Below are positions 33,236-42,315 of a DNA stretch of 64,000 bases, piece after piece; position 1 is the stretch's first letter, and every line of letters starts with the position of its first letter. Below the pieces are notes generated by a model that was not told the origin of the DNA, did no database searches, and was given only the letters and a program-made list of their open reading frames with translations. The position numbers were made by a program, and so were the translations under genes. The stretch covers positions 70,566 through 134,565 of the forward strand of contig NZ_JAGGPN010000042.1 of NCBI RefSeq assembly GCF_018613795.1, given 5' to 3'. The DNA is from Arthrobacter sp. ISL-65 (lineage in GTDB: Bacteria > Actinomycetota > Actinomycetes > Actinomycetales > Micrococcaceae).

Positions 33236-34813
33236 TCAGCAGACGGTGTTGTCGGCCGGCTCCTTGCCGTCCACGAGGTACTTGTCCACGGCGCTGGTGA
33301 TGCAGGTGTTGGACCGGCCGTAGGCGGTGTGGCCCTCACCCTTGAAGGTGAGCAGAGACGCGTTGCCCAGCTGCTTCCGCAGTTCGCTCGCCCACTCCAC
33401 CGGCGTTGCCGGGTCGCCGGTGGTACCAACGACGACGATCGCCGCGGAGCCGCTGTATTTGACGGCGGAGGGGGTCCGGATGTTCTTGTACGGCCAGTCC
33501 GCGCAGTTCGCCCCGCCGTAGGCGAAGAAGTAGCCCAGCGTGGGGGAGGCCTCACGAAGCCGCTGCTCCTCGGCACGCATGGCCGCGGGGTCGCTGCTCG
33601 TGGGGTAGTCCAGGCAGTTGATGGCGCTGAAGGCAAGAGCCGTGTTGGACGTGTATTTGCCGTTGGGGGACCGGTTCGCGCCCAGGTCGGCGAGGCGAAG
33701 CATGGGGCTGACGTCGCCCTTCATGGCCGCGTCCAGTGCCTGCGTCAGAGCCGGCCAGCTTTCGTTGGCGTAGAGCGGAACGACGATGCCGCTGACGAAG
33801 ACATTGCCGCCCACTAGCCGGCCGTCCTTGGCCGTACGCGGAGTCTGGATCACGGAGTTAATGAGGTCGCGGATCTGCTGGAGGCCGTCGTCGGCCGTTC
33901 CGCTCAGGGGGCACCCCTCCTCTCCGAGGCAATGTTCCACGTAGGCACGCAGCGCCTTCTCGAAGGCCCGGGCCTGGCCCAACGTTAGCTCCTCAGCACT
34001 GAGGGACGGATCGATGGCGCCATCGAGGACCATGCGCCCCACATTGTTCGGGAAGAGCGACGCGTAGGTGGAGCCCAGGAAAGTGCCGTACGAAAAACCC
34101 ATGTAGTTGAGCTTGGAGTCGTTAAGCACGGCGCGCAGGACGTCCAGGTCCTTGGCCGCGCTTACAGTGTCAATGTGGCCAAGCACCGCGCCCGTTTGCT
34201 CAGCGCACTTGGCGGCGATGGCCTTGTTATCGGCGCGGAGCACTGCCAGCCCGGCGTCGGTTTCCGGCGTGTAGACCTTTGCCCTTGCCTCATCCCGTTC
34301 CCTGTCGGTGAGGCAGGTGACGGGTGCCGAGCGCTTGACGCCGCGGGGATCGAAACCGACGAGGTCGTAGTTGGCGCGCACCGCCTCGGAGAAATTACTG
34401 TTGCCGGCATCCCTGACGAAGTCGTAGCCGGATGCGCCAGGTCCGCCGGGGTTGACCAGCAGGCTGCCCTGCTTCTTGTCCCCGGTGCTGGCGATCTTCA
34501 CGGCGGCGAGTTCTATCGTGTCGCCGTCCGGCTTCGCGTAGTCCACCGGCACCTTGACCTTGGCACACTGCAGATTGTCCTCGCAGGGCTCCCAGACAAT
34601 CTTCTGGGAGTAGAAGTCCTTCAGCCCTTCGGGCGCGGCCGCCGCTATCGAGGGGTCGGCCTGCCCGGTGGAACCGCCCTGGGAGGACTCGTCCTTGGAG
34701 AGGCCAAGGGCACTGCACGATGCCAGCAGCAAGGCAAGCGCCATGGCGCCGGCCGCCCGCATCCCGCCCGCGAGGGTCCGGGGTCGCGAGGACAGGGGCG
34801 GTGCAGACATCAT
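33236..34813 (-). CDS. Secreted alpha/beta hydrolase, tripeptidyl-aminopeptidase type lipoprotein
   Basis: A 525-residue exported serine hydrolase. The N-terminus has a signal peptide with lipobox (MALALLLASC, Cys about 33). The alpha/beta hydrolase core has SLLVNPGGPGASGYDF (oxyanion region), the nucleophile elbow YMGFSYGTFLGS, the Asp in VGTTGDPATP and the His in GEGHTAYG. The C-terminal TAP-like domain is typical of actinobacterial SlpD/Tap peptidases. Substrate is not proven. The start lies 8 nt after AAGGAG. Confidence 0.9.
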   Translation of the reverse strand: MMSAPPLSSRPRTLAGGMRAAGAMALALLLASCSALGLSKDESSQGGSTGQADPSIAAAAPEGLKDFYSQKIVWEPCEDNLQCAKVKVPVDYAKPDGDTIELAAVKIASTGDKKQGSLLVNPGGPGASGYDFVRDAGNSNFSEAVRANYDLVGFDPRGVKRSAPVTCLTDRERDEARAKVYTPETDAGLAVLRADNKAIAAKCAEQTGAVLGHIDTVSAAKDLDVLRAVLNDSKLNYMGFSYGTFLGSTYASLFPNNVGRMVLDGAIDPSLSAEELTLGQARAFEKALRAYVEHCLGEEGCPLSGTADDGLQQIRDLINSVIQTPRTAKDGRLVGGNVFVSGIVVPLYANESWPALTQALDAAMKGDVSPMLRLADLGANRSPNGKYTSNTALAFSAINCLDYPTSSDPAAMRAEEQRLREASPTLGYFFAYGGANCADWPYKNIRTPSAVKYSGSAAIVVVGTTGDPATPVEWASELRKQLGNASLLTFKGEGHTAYGRSNTCITSAVDKYLVDGKEPADNTVC

Positions 34814-34873
34814 GCGGTTTTCTCCTTGTAGGCGGCGTCAGCTTGGTCAGTCAGATGGGTGGCGGTGTGTGGC

Positions 34874-36016
34874 TTAGATCAGGCTCGCGGCCATTGACTC
34901 TACGGCCAACAGGGGTGCGACGTTGGTGGTGGTGATGCGCTTGCGGGCGTTGTTGATGGCGTCCATCCGGGCGAGTGTCACTTCGGGCCCTGACCGTTGG
35001 GCGAACTCCTCCAGTTCGCTCCTGAGTTCAACGTTCACGAGTTCGACGGCGTTCCCCAGCTGGATGATCAGGACGTCCCGGTAGAACGAGAGAAGGTCAG
35101 TCAGCGTCCGGTCGAGTGAATCGGTGACGGAACGCTTTGCCCGCCGCTTTTGATCGTCTTCAAGCTGCTTCACCTGGCTGCGCATGGCCGGCGGCAGGGT
35201 CCCGGTCTCGGGGGCACCCAGCGTTGCCAGCAGGGCGGCCTTCTCGGCGGCGTCGCGCTCCTCATTGGAGCTGGTGGCCTCCTCGGTGGCGATCTTCACG
35301 AGTTTATCAGCCATCATCACGGCGGCCGTAATGCCCCGCAGGCCCAGCGGGAACCGGACGGTCTCCAGGCGCCTGTCCCGGGCCTCGCCATCCCGGGCTA
35401 AACGGCGGGCGATGCCCACGTGGCTTTGGGCGGCCCGCGCCGCCCGCTCAGCAACGGCCGGGTCCACACCGTCGCGCTTCACCAGCAGGGCCGCCACGTC
35501 CGCGGCGGGCGGAAGCCGCAGCGCCACTGCCCGGCACCTCGAGCGGATGGTCACCAGGACGTCCGCGGGGGAGGGGGCGCACAGCATCCAGATGGTGCGT
35601 GGGGTGGGCTCCTCGATGGCCTTGAGCAGCACGTTGGTGGTGCGCTCTGCCATGCGGTCGGCGTCCTCCACCACGATGATCCGCCAACGGGCCGAGGACG
35701 GCCGGTTGCCCGCGGTGGCCACGAGTTCACGGGCCTCGTCGATGGTGATGGTCACCTTTTCGGTGCGCACAAAGGAGACGTCTGCGTGGGTTTCGCCCAG
35801 GATGGTCAGGCACGCCGGGCAGGTGCCGCAGCCGCGCATGGTGACGTCGTCCTGGTCGCAGTTCAGTGCCGCGGCGAATGCCTTGGCGGCATTGGAGCGG
35901 CCGGAACCGGGGGGCCCGGTGAACAGCCAGGCGTGCGTGAGCCCCTCACCCATGGCCGCCTGCCGCAGCTGGGCGACGACGGCCGGTTGCCCCTGCAGGT
36001 CATCCCAAACGGTCAT
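34874..36016 (-). CDS. holB: DNA polymerase III subunit delta'
   Basis: A 380-residue clamp-loader subunit. It begins MTVWDDLQGQPAVVAQLRQA with GPPGSGRSNAAKAF, a P-loop with Arg in place of the usual Lys, as expected for non-hydrolysing delta'. The zinc-binding CDQDDVTMRGCGTCPAC and the SRC region (TIRSRCRAVAL) are present. The ATG overlaps the tmk stop (ATGA), so translation is coupled in the usual tmk-holB pair. The upstream extension of the frame is antisense or out-of-frame tmk and is rejected. A 60-base gap follows to the hydrolase gene on the same strand. Confidence 0.93.
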   Translation of the reverse strand: MTVWDDLQGQPAVVAQLRQAAMGEGLTHAWLFTGPPGSGRSNAAKAFAAALNCDQDDVTMRGCGTCPACLTILGETHADVSFVRTEKVTITIDEARELVATAGNRPSSARWRIIVVEDADRMAERTTNVLLKAIEEPTPRTIWMLCAPSPADVLVTIRSRCRAVALRLPPAADVAALLVKRDGVDPAVAERAARAAQSHVGIARRLARDGEARDRRLETVRFPLGLRGITAAVMMADKLVKIATEEATSSNEERDAAEKAALLATLGAPETGTLPPAMRSQVKQLEDDQKRRAKRSVTDSLDRTLTDLLSFYRDVLIIQLGNAVELVNVELRSELEEFAQRSGPEVTLARMDAINNARKRITTTNVAPLLAVESMAASLI

Positions 36017-36678
36017 GGCCGTCCCGGCCGGTCGGTGCCGGTTCGTGCGAGGAGCTGCTCGACGCGCGCCAGGATCAGTCCCGCGATGTCCTCGACAGGC
36101 CGTCCTGCCTCCAGCACTAGGTAGTTGTCCGGCCTCGCCTCGGCGAGGTCCAGGAACGCCTGGCGGATCCGGGCGTGGAACTCGTCGGCTTCCGATTCCA
36201 GCCGGTCCTCGGCAGCATCCCCGGCGGTGCGGCGGCTGCGGCCCTCGGCCGGGTGGACATCCAGGAGTACCGTCAGGTCCGGCTGCAGACCGGACGTGGC
36301 CCACTCATTGACACTCCGCACGGCGTCCGTGCCAAGGCCGCGGCCGGCGCCCTGGTATGCCACCGAGGAGTCGATGTAGCGGTCCGTGAGCACCACCTCA
36401 CCGCGGGCCAGGGCCGGCCTGATGATCTGGCTGGCGTGCGCGGCCCGGGAGGCGGCGAAGATCAGGGCTTCGGTGTGGGCATCAATGTGGCCGTGGCCGT
36501 GGTCCAGCACCAGGGAACGGAGCTTCTCGCCGACGGGCGTCCCGCCGGGTTCCCGGGTGCGCAGCACGGTGAGGCCGCGCGATTCCAGCGAGCCGGCCAG
36601 CCGGGCCGCCTGGGTTGACTTGCCGGCACCGTCACCGCCCTCGAAGGCGATGAAAAGTCCGGAGCTCTGCGTATTCAC
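36013..36678 (-). CDS. tmk: Thymidylate kinase
   Basis: A 221-residue kinase making dTDP from dTMP. The P-loop is EGGDGAGKSTQA, followed by REPGG, the DRY motif TDRYIDSSVAYQGAGRGLG, and a LID region with RSRRTAGDAAEDRLE. The start GTG at 36678 has TAGGCT six nt upstream and no ribosome site, suggesting a leaderless transcript of tmk-holB. Confidence 0.95.
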   Translation of the reverse strand: MNTQSSGLFIAFEGGDGAGKSTQAARLAGSLESRGLTVLRTREPGGTPVGEKLRSLVLDHGHGHIDAHTEALIFAASRAAHASQIIRPALARGEVVLTDRYIDSSVAYQGAGRGLGTDAVRSVNEWATSGLQPDLTVLLDVHPAEGRSRRTAGDAAEDRLESEADEFHARIRQAFLDLAEARPDNYLVLEAGRPVEDIAGLILARVEQLLARTGTDRPGRP

Positions 36679-36787
36679 TTATCCAGCCTACCGATTTCCA
36701 CCGACGAAAATGCCCCGCGCCCGCTTCCGCATCCAGCCAGAAGCAGCCGCTTTCCTAGTGGGCAGGCACCCAACGTACCCTTTGACC

Positions 36788-37972
36788 ATGAGTCTTTCCG
36801 ATCAGCATGCCGCATCCCTGTCTGCCGAAACGGTGGTTGTGGCCGCCGGCCGTCCGCCCCGTGAACACGATGCGCCCGTCAACCCGCCCATCGTGCTCTC
36901 CTCCACCTATTTCGGCACCGGCGCGCTCGACGACGGCGACCGGGGCTACGGCCGCTACTCGAACCCCACGTGGGACCCGTTCGAAGAGGCCCTCGGCCAG
37001 CTCGAGGGCGCCTCACTGCCGGGCCTGCTGTACTCCTCGGGACTGGCCGCGGTCAGCTCCGCGCTCTCCCTGATCCCCAACGGGGGCGTCCTGGTGATGC
37101 CGTCCCACAGCTATTCCGGTTCGCTGGTCATGGCTGCCGAGCTGGCAGAAAAGGGGCTCCTCGAACTCCGCACCGTGGACATCGCGGACACCGAAGCGGT
37201 CCGGGCCCAGATAGCGCCGCAGGACGGCAAGGCGGCGGACATGCTGTGGCTGGAAAGCCCCACCAACCCGATGCTCGGCATCGCGGACCTCCGGGCGCTC
37301 ACCCAGGCAGCCCACGGCGCCGGCGCCGTCGTCGTCACGGACAACACCTTCTCCACCCCCCTGGTGCAGCAGCCGCTCAGCCTGGGGTCGGACGTCGTGC
37401 TTCACTCGGTGACCAAGTACCTGGCCGGCCACTCCGACGTGGTGCTGGGCGCCCTGGTGACCTCTGACGCGGAACTGCGCGAGGCCCTTCTTCACCACCG
37501 CATCATCCATGGTGGCATCGCTGGTCCCTTTGAAGCGTGGCTGGCCTTGCGCGGCCTGCGCACGCTGGCCCTGCGGATTGAGCGTTCGCAGGCGTCGGCA
37601 GCGGTGCTGGCCGAGCGCCTCAGCGGACACCCGGCCCTGGAGAATGTGCGCTACCCGGGCCTGGTGTCGGATCCTGGCCACGATTTGGCCAAGTCCCAGA
37701 TGACAAGCTTTGGTTCCATTCTCTGCGTCCAGGTAGCCGCTGCCGGCGGTCTCAGCGCTTCCGAAACTGCGGACAAACTGGTGCGTGCCCTGAACCTGTG
37801 GCTGCCGGCCACCTCCCTGGGCGGCGTTGAGTCGCTCATCGAGCGGCGGCGCCGGCACGCTGCGGAACCGGTCAGCGTCCCCGAGAACCTGGTGCGCCTG
37901 AGCGTCGGCATCGAAAACGTCGAGGACCTCTGGGCCGATTTGAAGCAGGCGCTGGACGCGCTGGACCGATAG
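36788..37972 (+). CDS. PLP-dependent transsulfuration enzyme (cystathionine gamma-synthase/lyase family)
   Basis: A 394-residue fold-type I PLP enzyme. Hallmarks are NPPIVLSSTYF, the YSNPTWDPFEEAL segment, the PLP-anchoring DNTFSTPLVQQPLSLG and the Schiff-base Lys in HSVTKYLAGHSDVVLG. SVGIENVEDLWADL near the end is diagnostic of the family. Whether it is synthase or lyase cannot be settled. TACCCT lies six nt before the ATG and there is no ribosome site, fitting a leaderless mRNA. It faces away from tmk. Confidence 0.9.
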   Translation: MSLSDQHAASLSAETVVVAAGRPPREHDAPVNPPIVLSSTYFGTGALDDGDRGYGRYSNPTWDPFEEALGQLEGASLPGLLYSSGLAAVSSALSLIPNGGVLVMPSHSYSGSLVMAAELAEKGLLELRTVDIADTEAVRAQIAPQDGKAADMLWLESPTNPMLGIADLRALTQAAHGAGAVVVTDNTFSTPLVQQPLSLGSDVVLHSVTKYLAGHSDVVLGALVTSDAELREALLHHRIIHGGIAGPFEAWLALRGLRTLALRIERSQASAAVLAERLSGHPALENVRYPGLVSDPGHDLAKSQMTSFGSILCVQVAAAGGLSASETADKLVRALNLWLPATSLGGVESLIERRRRHAAEPVSVPENLVRLSVGIENVEDLWADLKQALDALDR

Positions 37973-37981
37973 GCTGGGCTG

Positions 37982-38338
37982 GTGGACGGACGACTACTGA
38001 TTTTCTACGTTGAGAGCACGGTCTATTACATTTTGGGGCTGATAGCACTGGCCCTCGAGGTGTGGGCCTTCTTTGACTGCGTCCGGCACCGGCCAAACGC
38101 CTTTGAAGCTGTTGGCAAGCGCACCAAAACGTTCTGGCTGGCATTGACCGGCGGCAGCCTGGCCGTCGGTGCGCTCTCCGTGCTTGGCGGCGGATCGGGC
38201 GGCCTCCTCGGCCCGCTTGGCCTATTTGGCCTGGGGGCAGTGGTGGCGGCCTCCGTCTACCTGGCCGACGTCCGGCCGGCCTTGAAGGACGCCGGCCGCG
38301 GCGGCAGCCGAAACATGGGCCCCTACGGCCCCTGGTGA
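37982..38338 (+). CDS. DUF2516 family membrane protein
   Basis: A 118-residue protein with three predicted membrane helices (YYILGLIALALEVWAFFDC, FWLALTGGSLAVGALSVLGG, LFGLGAVVAASVYLADV) and FDCVRHRPNAF, typical of DUF2516. Role unknown. The GTG start lies 9 bases after the previous stop, with TAGGCT 6 nt upstream, so it may have its own leaderless promoter within the upstream gene. Confidence 0.88.
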   Translation: MDGRLLIFYVESTVYYILGLIALALEVWAFFDCVRHRPNAFEAVGKRTKTFWLALTGGSLAVGALSVLGGGSGGLLGPLGLFGLGAVVAASVYLADVRPALKDAGRGGSRNMGPYGPW

Positions 38339-38422
38339 CCGCACTCAAAGCGTTGGTGATCCCCGCCGGCACCCTGAGCTCGGAAGCTCGCCCAGGGAAC
38401 CCTGCCGGCGTGGGCCCAGGCG

Positions 38423-39244
38423 TCAGTCTGGCGCCACAGCTTCCCAGCCGACGGTAAGTTCCCCGAGCCGCCAGCGCGAGGGGCCATCCTGTACCGGCCA
38501 CCCGCCGTCGAGCAGCGCCCGGCACATCGCCGTCCACCGTTGACGGTTTCCAAAGGGCGCCAAGGGCGCCGCCTCGAGCCATGCCCGGTCCATCGCCTGC
38601 AGCAGCGTGTGGATGCGTTCGCCGGGAACATTGCGGTGGATGAGGGCCTTGGGCAGGCGTTCCGCGATCTCTGACGGCAGCCCGAAACTCCCGAACCGCA
38701 CTGACATGGTGAGGCTGAGCGGCCGCTCAGCAGCAAGGGCGATCCAGACGGAGCGGCGGCCTATCTCGTCGCACGTCCCGTCGATGAACAGGCCATCCGG
38801 AGCCAGCCGGCCTTGCACCAGTTCCCAGATGCCGCGGACGTCCGCTTCCTCGTACTGACGCAACACGTTGAACGCGCGCACAAACACCGGGTTCCCGGGC
38901 ACCGGAAGTTCGAATCCGCCGTTGTGGAAACTCAGGCCCGGGCGCTCCAGGGCCTTCGCTGCACGCACCCGTTCCGGTTCTATCTCGATCCCGCAGACGC
39001 GCACATCCGGCCGTACCGCCCGGAGCCGTTCAAAGAGTTCGACGGCGGTGGCCGGCGAAGCGCCGTAGCCGAGGTCCACCACGAGCGGGTCGGCTGCCCT
39101 CCGGAGCCGCCAGGCCTGCGGCCCGGCCAGCCACCTGTCCAGCCGGCGCATGCGGTTCGGGTTGGTGGTGCCGCGGGTCACGTTCCCCACCGGCTTGCCC
39201 CGGCTGCTCCGGTTGGTCACCACCCGCTCTGCTTTCTGCACCAC
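38423..39244 (-). CDS. Class I SAM-dependent methyltransferase-like protein
   Basis: A 273-residue protein. The SAM-binding motif I is LVVDLGYGASPATAVELF (about 54-71) and the acidic residue after strand 2 is in VCGIEIEPERV. FNVLRQYEEADV and LFIDGTCDEIGR follow. This pattern is common in actinobacteria next to gpm; the substrate is unknown. The GTG start lies 6 nt after TAAGCT. It is divergent from gpmA. Confidence 0.78.
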   Translation of the reverse strand: MVQKAERVVTNRSSRGKPVGNVTRGTTNPNRMRRLDRWLAGPQAWRLRRAADPLVVDLGYGASPATAVELFERLRAVRPDVRVCGIEIEPERVRAAKALERPGLSFHNGGFELPVPGNPVFVRAFNVLRQYEEADVRGIWELVQGRLAPDGLFIDGTCDEIGRRSVWIALAAERPLSLTMSVRFGSFGLPSEIAERLPKALIHRNVPGERIHTLLQAMDRAWLEAAPLAPFGNRQRWTAMCRALLDGGWPVQDGPSRWRLGELTVGWEAVAPD

Positions 39245-39346
39245 GGCACCAGCTTAACGGGGGGCCCTGCCTACGGGATGCGGGCGGTCCTGCCGCGTGA
39301 TGTAACTCTCGGCAGCGGCGGGCCGCGCTCGGCTAGGATGAAAATC

Positions 39347-40093
39347 ATGACTTACAAGCTGATTCTGCTGCGCCACGGCCACAGCGAATGGAACGCCAAG
39401 AACCTGTTCACCGGCTGGGTGGACGTAGACCTGAACGATCAGGGCCGCGAGGAAGCAGCACGCGGTGGGGAGCTGCTGGTTGAGAACAACATTCTCCCGG
39501 ACATCCTCTACACCTCGCTCCTGAAGCGGGCCATCAACACGGCCAACATCTCCCTGGACAAGGCCGACCGTGGCTGGATCCCCGTCAAGCGCGACTGGCG
39601 CCTCAACGAGCGCCACTACGGTGCCCTGCAGGGCAAGGACAAGGCCCAGACCCTGGCCGAATTCGGCGAGGACCAGTTCATGCTGTGGCGCCGCTCCTAC
39701 GACACCCCGCCGCCCGTACTGGACGACAGCAGCGAGTTCTCCCAGTCCCGCGATCCCCGCTACGCGGACCTCCGCGACGAAATGCCCCGCACAGAGTGCC
39801 TCAAGGATGTCCTCGTCCGCCTGCTCCCGTACTGGGAATCGGACATTAAGGAAGACCTGAAGGCGGGCAAGACCGTCCTGGTCACCGCCCACGGCAACTC
39901 CCTGCGCGCCCTGGTCAAGCACCTGGACGGCATCAGCGACGACGCCATCGCCAGCCTGAACATTCCCACGGGCATCCCGCTGGTCTACGACCTGGACGAG
40001 AACTTCCAGCCGATCACTCCCGGCGGAACCTACCTTGATCCCGAGGCAGCGGAGCAGGCCATCCTGGCCGTTGCCAACCAGGGCAAGAAGTAA
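39347..40093 (+). CDS. gpmA: Phosphoglycerate mutase, 2,3-bisphosphoglycerate-dependent
   Basis: A 248-residue glycolytic mutase. The phosphohistidine motif is LILLRHGHSEWN (His about 11), then FTGWVDVDLNDQG, RDWRLNERHYGALQG and the second catalytic His in VTAHGNSLRALV. The length is the family standard. The ATG at 39347 has TAGGAT 7 nt upstream; an alternative ATG at 39338 would add three residues. A strong bidirectional terminator separates it from phoU. Confidence 0.96.
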   Translation: MTYKLILLRHGHSEWNAKNLFTGWVDVDLNDQGREEAARGGELLVENNILPDILYTSLLKRAINTANISLDKADRGWIPVKRDWRLNERHYGALQGKDKAQTLAEFGEDQFMLWRRSYDTPPPVLDDSSEFSQSRDPRYADLRDEMPRTECLKDVLVRLLPYWESDIKEDLKAGKTVLVTAHGNSLRALVKHLDGISDDAIASLNIPTGIPLVYDLDENFQPITPGGTYLDPEAAEQAILAVANQGKK

Positions 40094-40104
40094 AGTTTCC
40101 CAGC

Positions 40105-40157
40105 AAACGGACGACGCCGGCCGGTCACCTCAGGTGACCAGCCGGCGTCGTCCGTTT
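40105..40157. terminator. Bidirectional terminator between gpmA and phoU
   Basis: Long stem AAACGGACGACGCCGG against CCGGCGTCGTCCGTTT with an inner GTCAC/GTGAC hairpin. It ends in TTTTAA on the plus strand and has AAA at the other end, so it can serve both convergent genes. Confidence 0.88.
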
Positions 40158-40177
40158 TAATCCAGTGGAGTTTATTG

Positions 40178-40840
40178 TTAGCCGTGCTCGATGCTGTTCG
40201 GGTGCCAGGCGCCGGTCACAAGGTAGGTGACCTTCTGCGCCACGGACACGCCGTGATCCGCGAACCGCTCGAAGTAGCGGCTGGCCAGTGCAACGTCCAC
40301 GGTGGTGGCCGGGGATTCCTGCCACTCGGGGCGTGCGATCGCCTTGAAGACACTGAGGTGGAGGTCGTTCACCGCGGAGTTGGCCTTGAGGATGTCGCGG
40401 GCAACCTCGAGGTCGCGGGTCTCCAGCAGCTGGGTGAGCTTGTTCGCGATCTCGATGTCCTGCTCGGCGAAGCTCTTGAACGTCCCGGTCAGGGACTCCG
40501 GGATCACCATGGCGGGGAAGCGCAGCCGGGCCAGCTGGGCAATGTGGCGGGCAAGGTCACCCATGCGCTCCAGGGATGCGCTCATCCGCAGCGACCCGAC
40601 GATCATGCGCAGGTCGCTGGCCACGGGGCCCTGCAGGGCGAGGATGTCGATGGCGCGCTCGTCGAGGCTGTTCTGCAGGAAGTCGATCCTGGCGTCCGCA
40701 GCGATGACGTCCTGTGCCAGATCGACGTCGGCGCTCTCGAACGACGTCGTTGCCTTGCCGATCGCTTCACTGACCAGCTTTGAAATCTCGATGAGGTCCT
40801 CGCCCACATGGGCCAGCTCCTCCTGAAAAACCTTGCGCAC
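40178..40840 (-). CDS. phoU: Phosphate signalling regulator PhoU
   Basis: A 220-residue all-helical protein of two three-helix bundles, each with a metal-binding E/D-rich motif (ARIDFLQNSLDERAIDI with SASLERMGDLARHIA; later VALASRYFERFADHGVSVA). It links the Pst transporter to the sensor kinase. The GTG start has GGAAAGGA upstream. It is divergent from senX3-regX3, the normal mycobacterial-type neighbour, across a stretch carrying GTTCA repeats. Confidence 0.95.
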   Translation of the reverse strand: MRKVFQEELAHVGEDLIEISKLVSEAIGKATTSFESADVDLAQDVIAADARIDFLQNSLDERAIDILALQGPVASDLRMIVGSLRMSASLERMGDLARHIAQLARLRFPAMVIPESLTGTFKSFAEQDIEIANKLTQLLETRDLEVARDILKANSAVNDLHLSVFKAIARPEWQESPATTVDVALASRYFERFADHGVSVAQKVTYLVTGAWHPNSIEHG

Positions 40841-40931
40841 GTAGGCGTCCTTTCCTTGGAAACTCCGCCCCGCCGCGGCGGTCAGAATTTCGTGTCACCG
40901 TTCCGGCAGTCCAACCGCACACTCTTCCAGT

Positions 40932-40975
40932 GTTCGGTGAACTGATACACACCTCAAGATGAACGTTAGCTGAAT
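40932..40975 (-). promoter_or_regulatory. PHO-box-like direct repeats between phoU and senX3
   Basis: On the minus strand four contiguous 11-nt units read ATTCAGCTAAC, GTTCATCTTGA, GGTGTGTATCA, GTTCACCGAAC. Three match the GTTCA start of actinobacterial PHO boxes (11-nt direct repeats bound by PhoP-type regulators). The position 60 bases before senX3 suggests control of the operon, and perhaps phoU, by RegX3. Confidence 0.65.
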
Positions 40976-41034
40976 CCGCACCGCGTGGGCCGTTTATCGG
41001 ATATCGGGGGTTCCCGGAAGCATAAGCTGGAGGC

Positions 41035-42315
41035 GTGGATCCAATGCTCTTAGGTGTCATCGCCGGCCTGCTGGGCCTGTCGTTCGGCGTCTTTGGCGTG
41101 CTTGCCTTCCGTGCCAGCGAGAAGCAGCGCGAGCTCGTGGACATTGAGTACGACGAACCGGCGCTGCCCCAGGGGTCCGCAGAAGTCCTCGCCGTCGTCG
41201 GGCAGGCGTTCGTGGTGGTGGACGCGATCGACGGCGTCGTCCGGGCAAGCCCGGCGGCCTACGCCTACGGGCTGGTGCGCGGCCACACGGTGGTGCACCG
41301 CGAGCTGCTGGACATGACGGCGAACGTCCGGCGGGACGGCGTGATCCTGGAGAGGCAACTTGAACTGCCCCGGGGACCGCTCGGCAAGGGAACCATCATC
41401 GTGCAGGTCCGGGCAGCAATGCTGGGTGAGGAATACATTGTCCTGCTGGCCGATGACCGCACTGAGATTACCCGGACGGAGGAGATCCGCAACGACTTCG
41501 TGGCCAACGTGTCCCACGAACTGAAGACGCCGGTCGGCGCCATCTCGCTGCTGGCCGAAGCGCTGGAATCGTCGGCGGACGATGAGGACGCCGTCCGCCG
41601 CTTCGCCAAACGCATGCACAAAGAGTCGGCCCGCCTCGCCGCGCTGGTGCAGGACATCATTGAGCTGTCACGGCTGCAGGGCGCGAACGTGGCGCAGCAG
41701 GGGCACCCTGTGGACATCAACGACGTCATCTCCGAAGCCGTGGACCGGTCGCAGCTGCCCGCAGAGAGCAAGAACATCCAGATCGTCATTGGCGGCCGTG
41801 CGGAGGCGAAGGTCTACGGTGACCAGGACCTGCTGGTCACCGCGCTGCGCAACCTCATCGACAACGCGATCCGGTACTCGCCGGAGAACACCCGGGTGGG
41901 CATCGGCGCGCGGTCCAGGGAAGGGCTGGTTTCCGTCTCCGTCACGGACCAGGGCGAAGGCCTGTCACCCGAGGACCAGGAGCGGGTGTTCGAACGTTTC
42001 TACCGGGTGGACGCGGCCCGGTCCCGCCACACCGGCGGAACTGGTCTGGGCCTGAGCATCGTCAAACACGTTGTTTCCAACCACGGCGGGGAAGTCACGC
42101 TGTGGTCGCAGCCCGGCCAGGGCTCCACGTTCACCCTCCGGCTGCCGGAGATGGAAGGGCAGGAAGACTCGTCCGCGCCGGAACCGCGCTACCGCACTGC
42201 CCAGGAAGCCACAACGCTGGCCCCCGACTCACCGCGGGGCCAGCCCGACCGGCTGCAACAGTCCAACGAACCACACGACGCCGCCGGCGTCCACGAACGA
42301 GGAGCTAACGCTTGA
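41035..42315 (+). CDS. senX3: Sensor histidine kinase SenX3
   Basis: A 426-residue membrane kinase sensing phosphate status through PhoU. An N-terminal membrane helix (LLGVIAGLLGLSFGVFGVLAF) precedes a PAS-like domain. Next come the H-box VSHELKTPVGAI (phospho-His), the N-box NLIDNAIRYSP, and the G-boxes VTDQGEGLS and GGTGLGLSIVK. The C-terminal 50 residues are disordered. GTG at 41035 has TAAGCT 6 nt upstream; GGAGG would instead suit the ATG at 41044. The regX3 start overlaps its stop. Confidence 0.93.
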   Translation: MDPMLLGVIAGLLGLSFGVFGVLAFRASEKQRELVDIEYDEPALPQGSAEVLAVVGQAFVVVDAIDGVVRASPAAYAYGLVRGHTVVHRELLDMTANVRRDGVILERQLELPRGPLGKGTIIVQVRAAMLGEEYIVLLADDRTEITRTEEIRNDFVANVSHELKTPVGAISLLAEALESSADDEDAVRRFAKRMHKESARLAALVQDIIELSRLQGANVAQQGHPVDINDVISEAVDRSQLPAESKNIQIVIGGRAEAKVYGDQDLLVTALRNLIDNAIRYSPENTRVGIGARSREGLVSVSVTDQGEGLSPEDQERVFERFYRVDAARSRHTGGTGLGLSIVKHVVSNHGGEVTLWSQPGQGSTFTLRLPEMEGQEDSSAPEPRYRTAQEATTLAPDSPRGQPDRLQQSNEPHDAAGVHERGANA

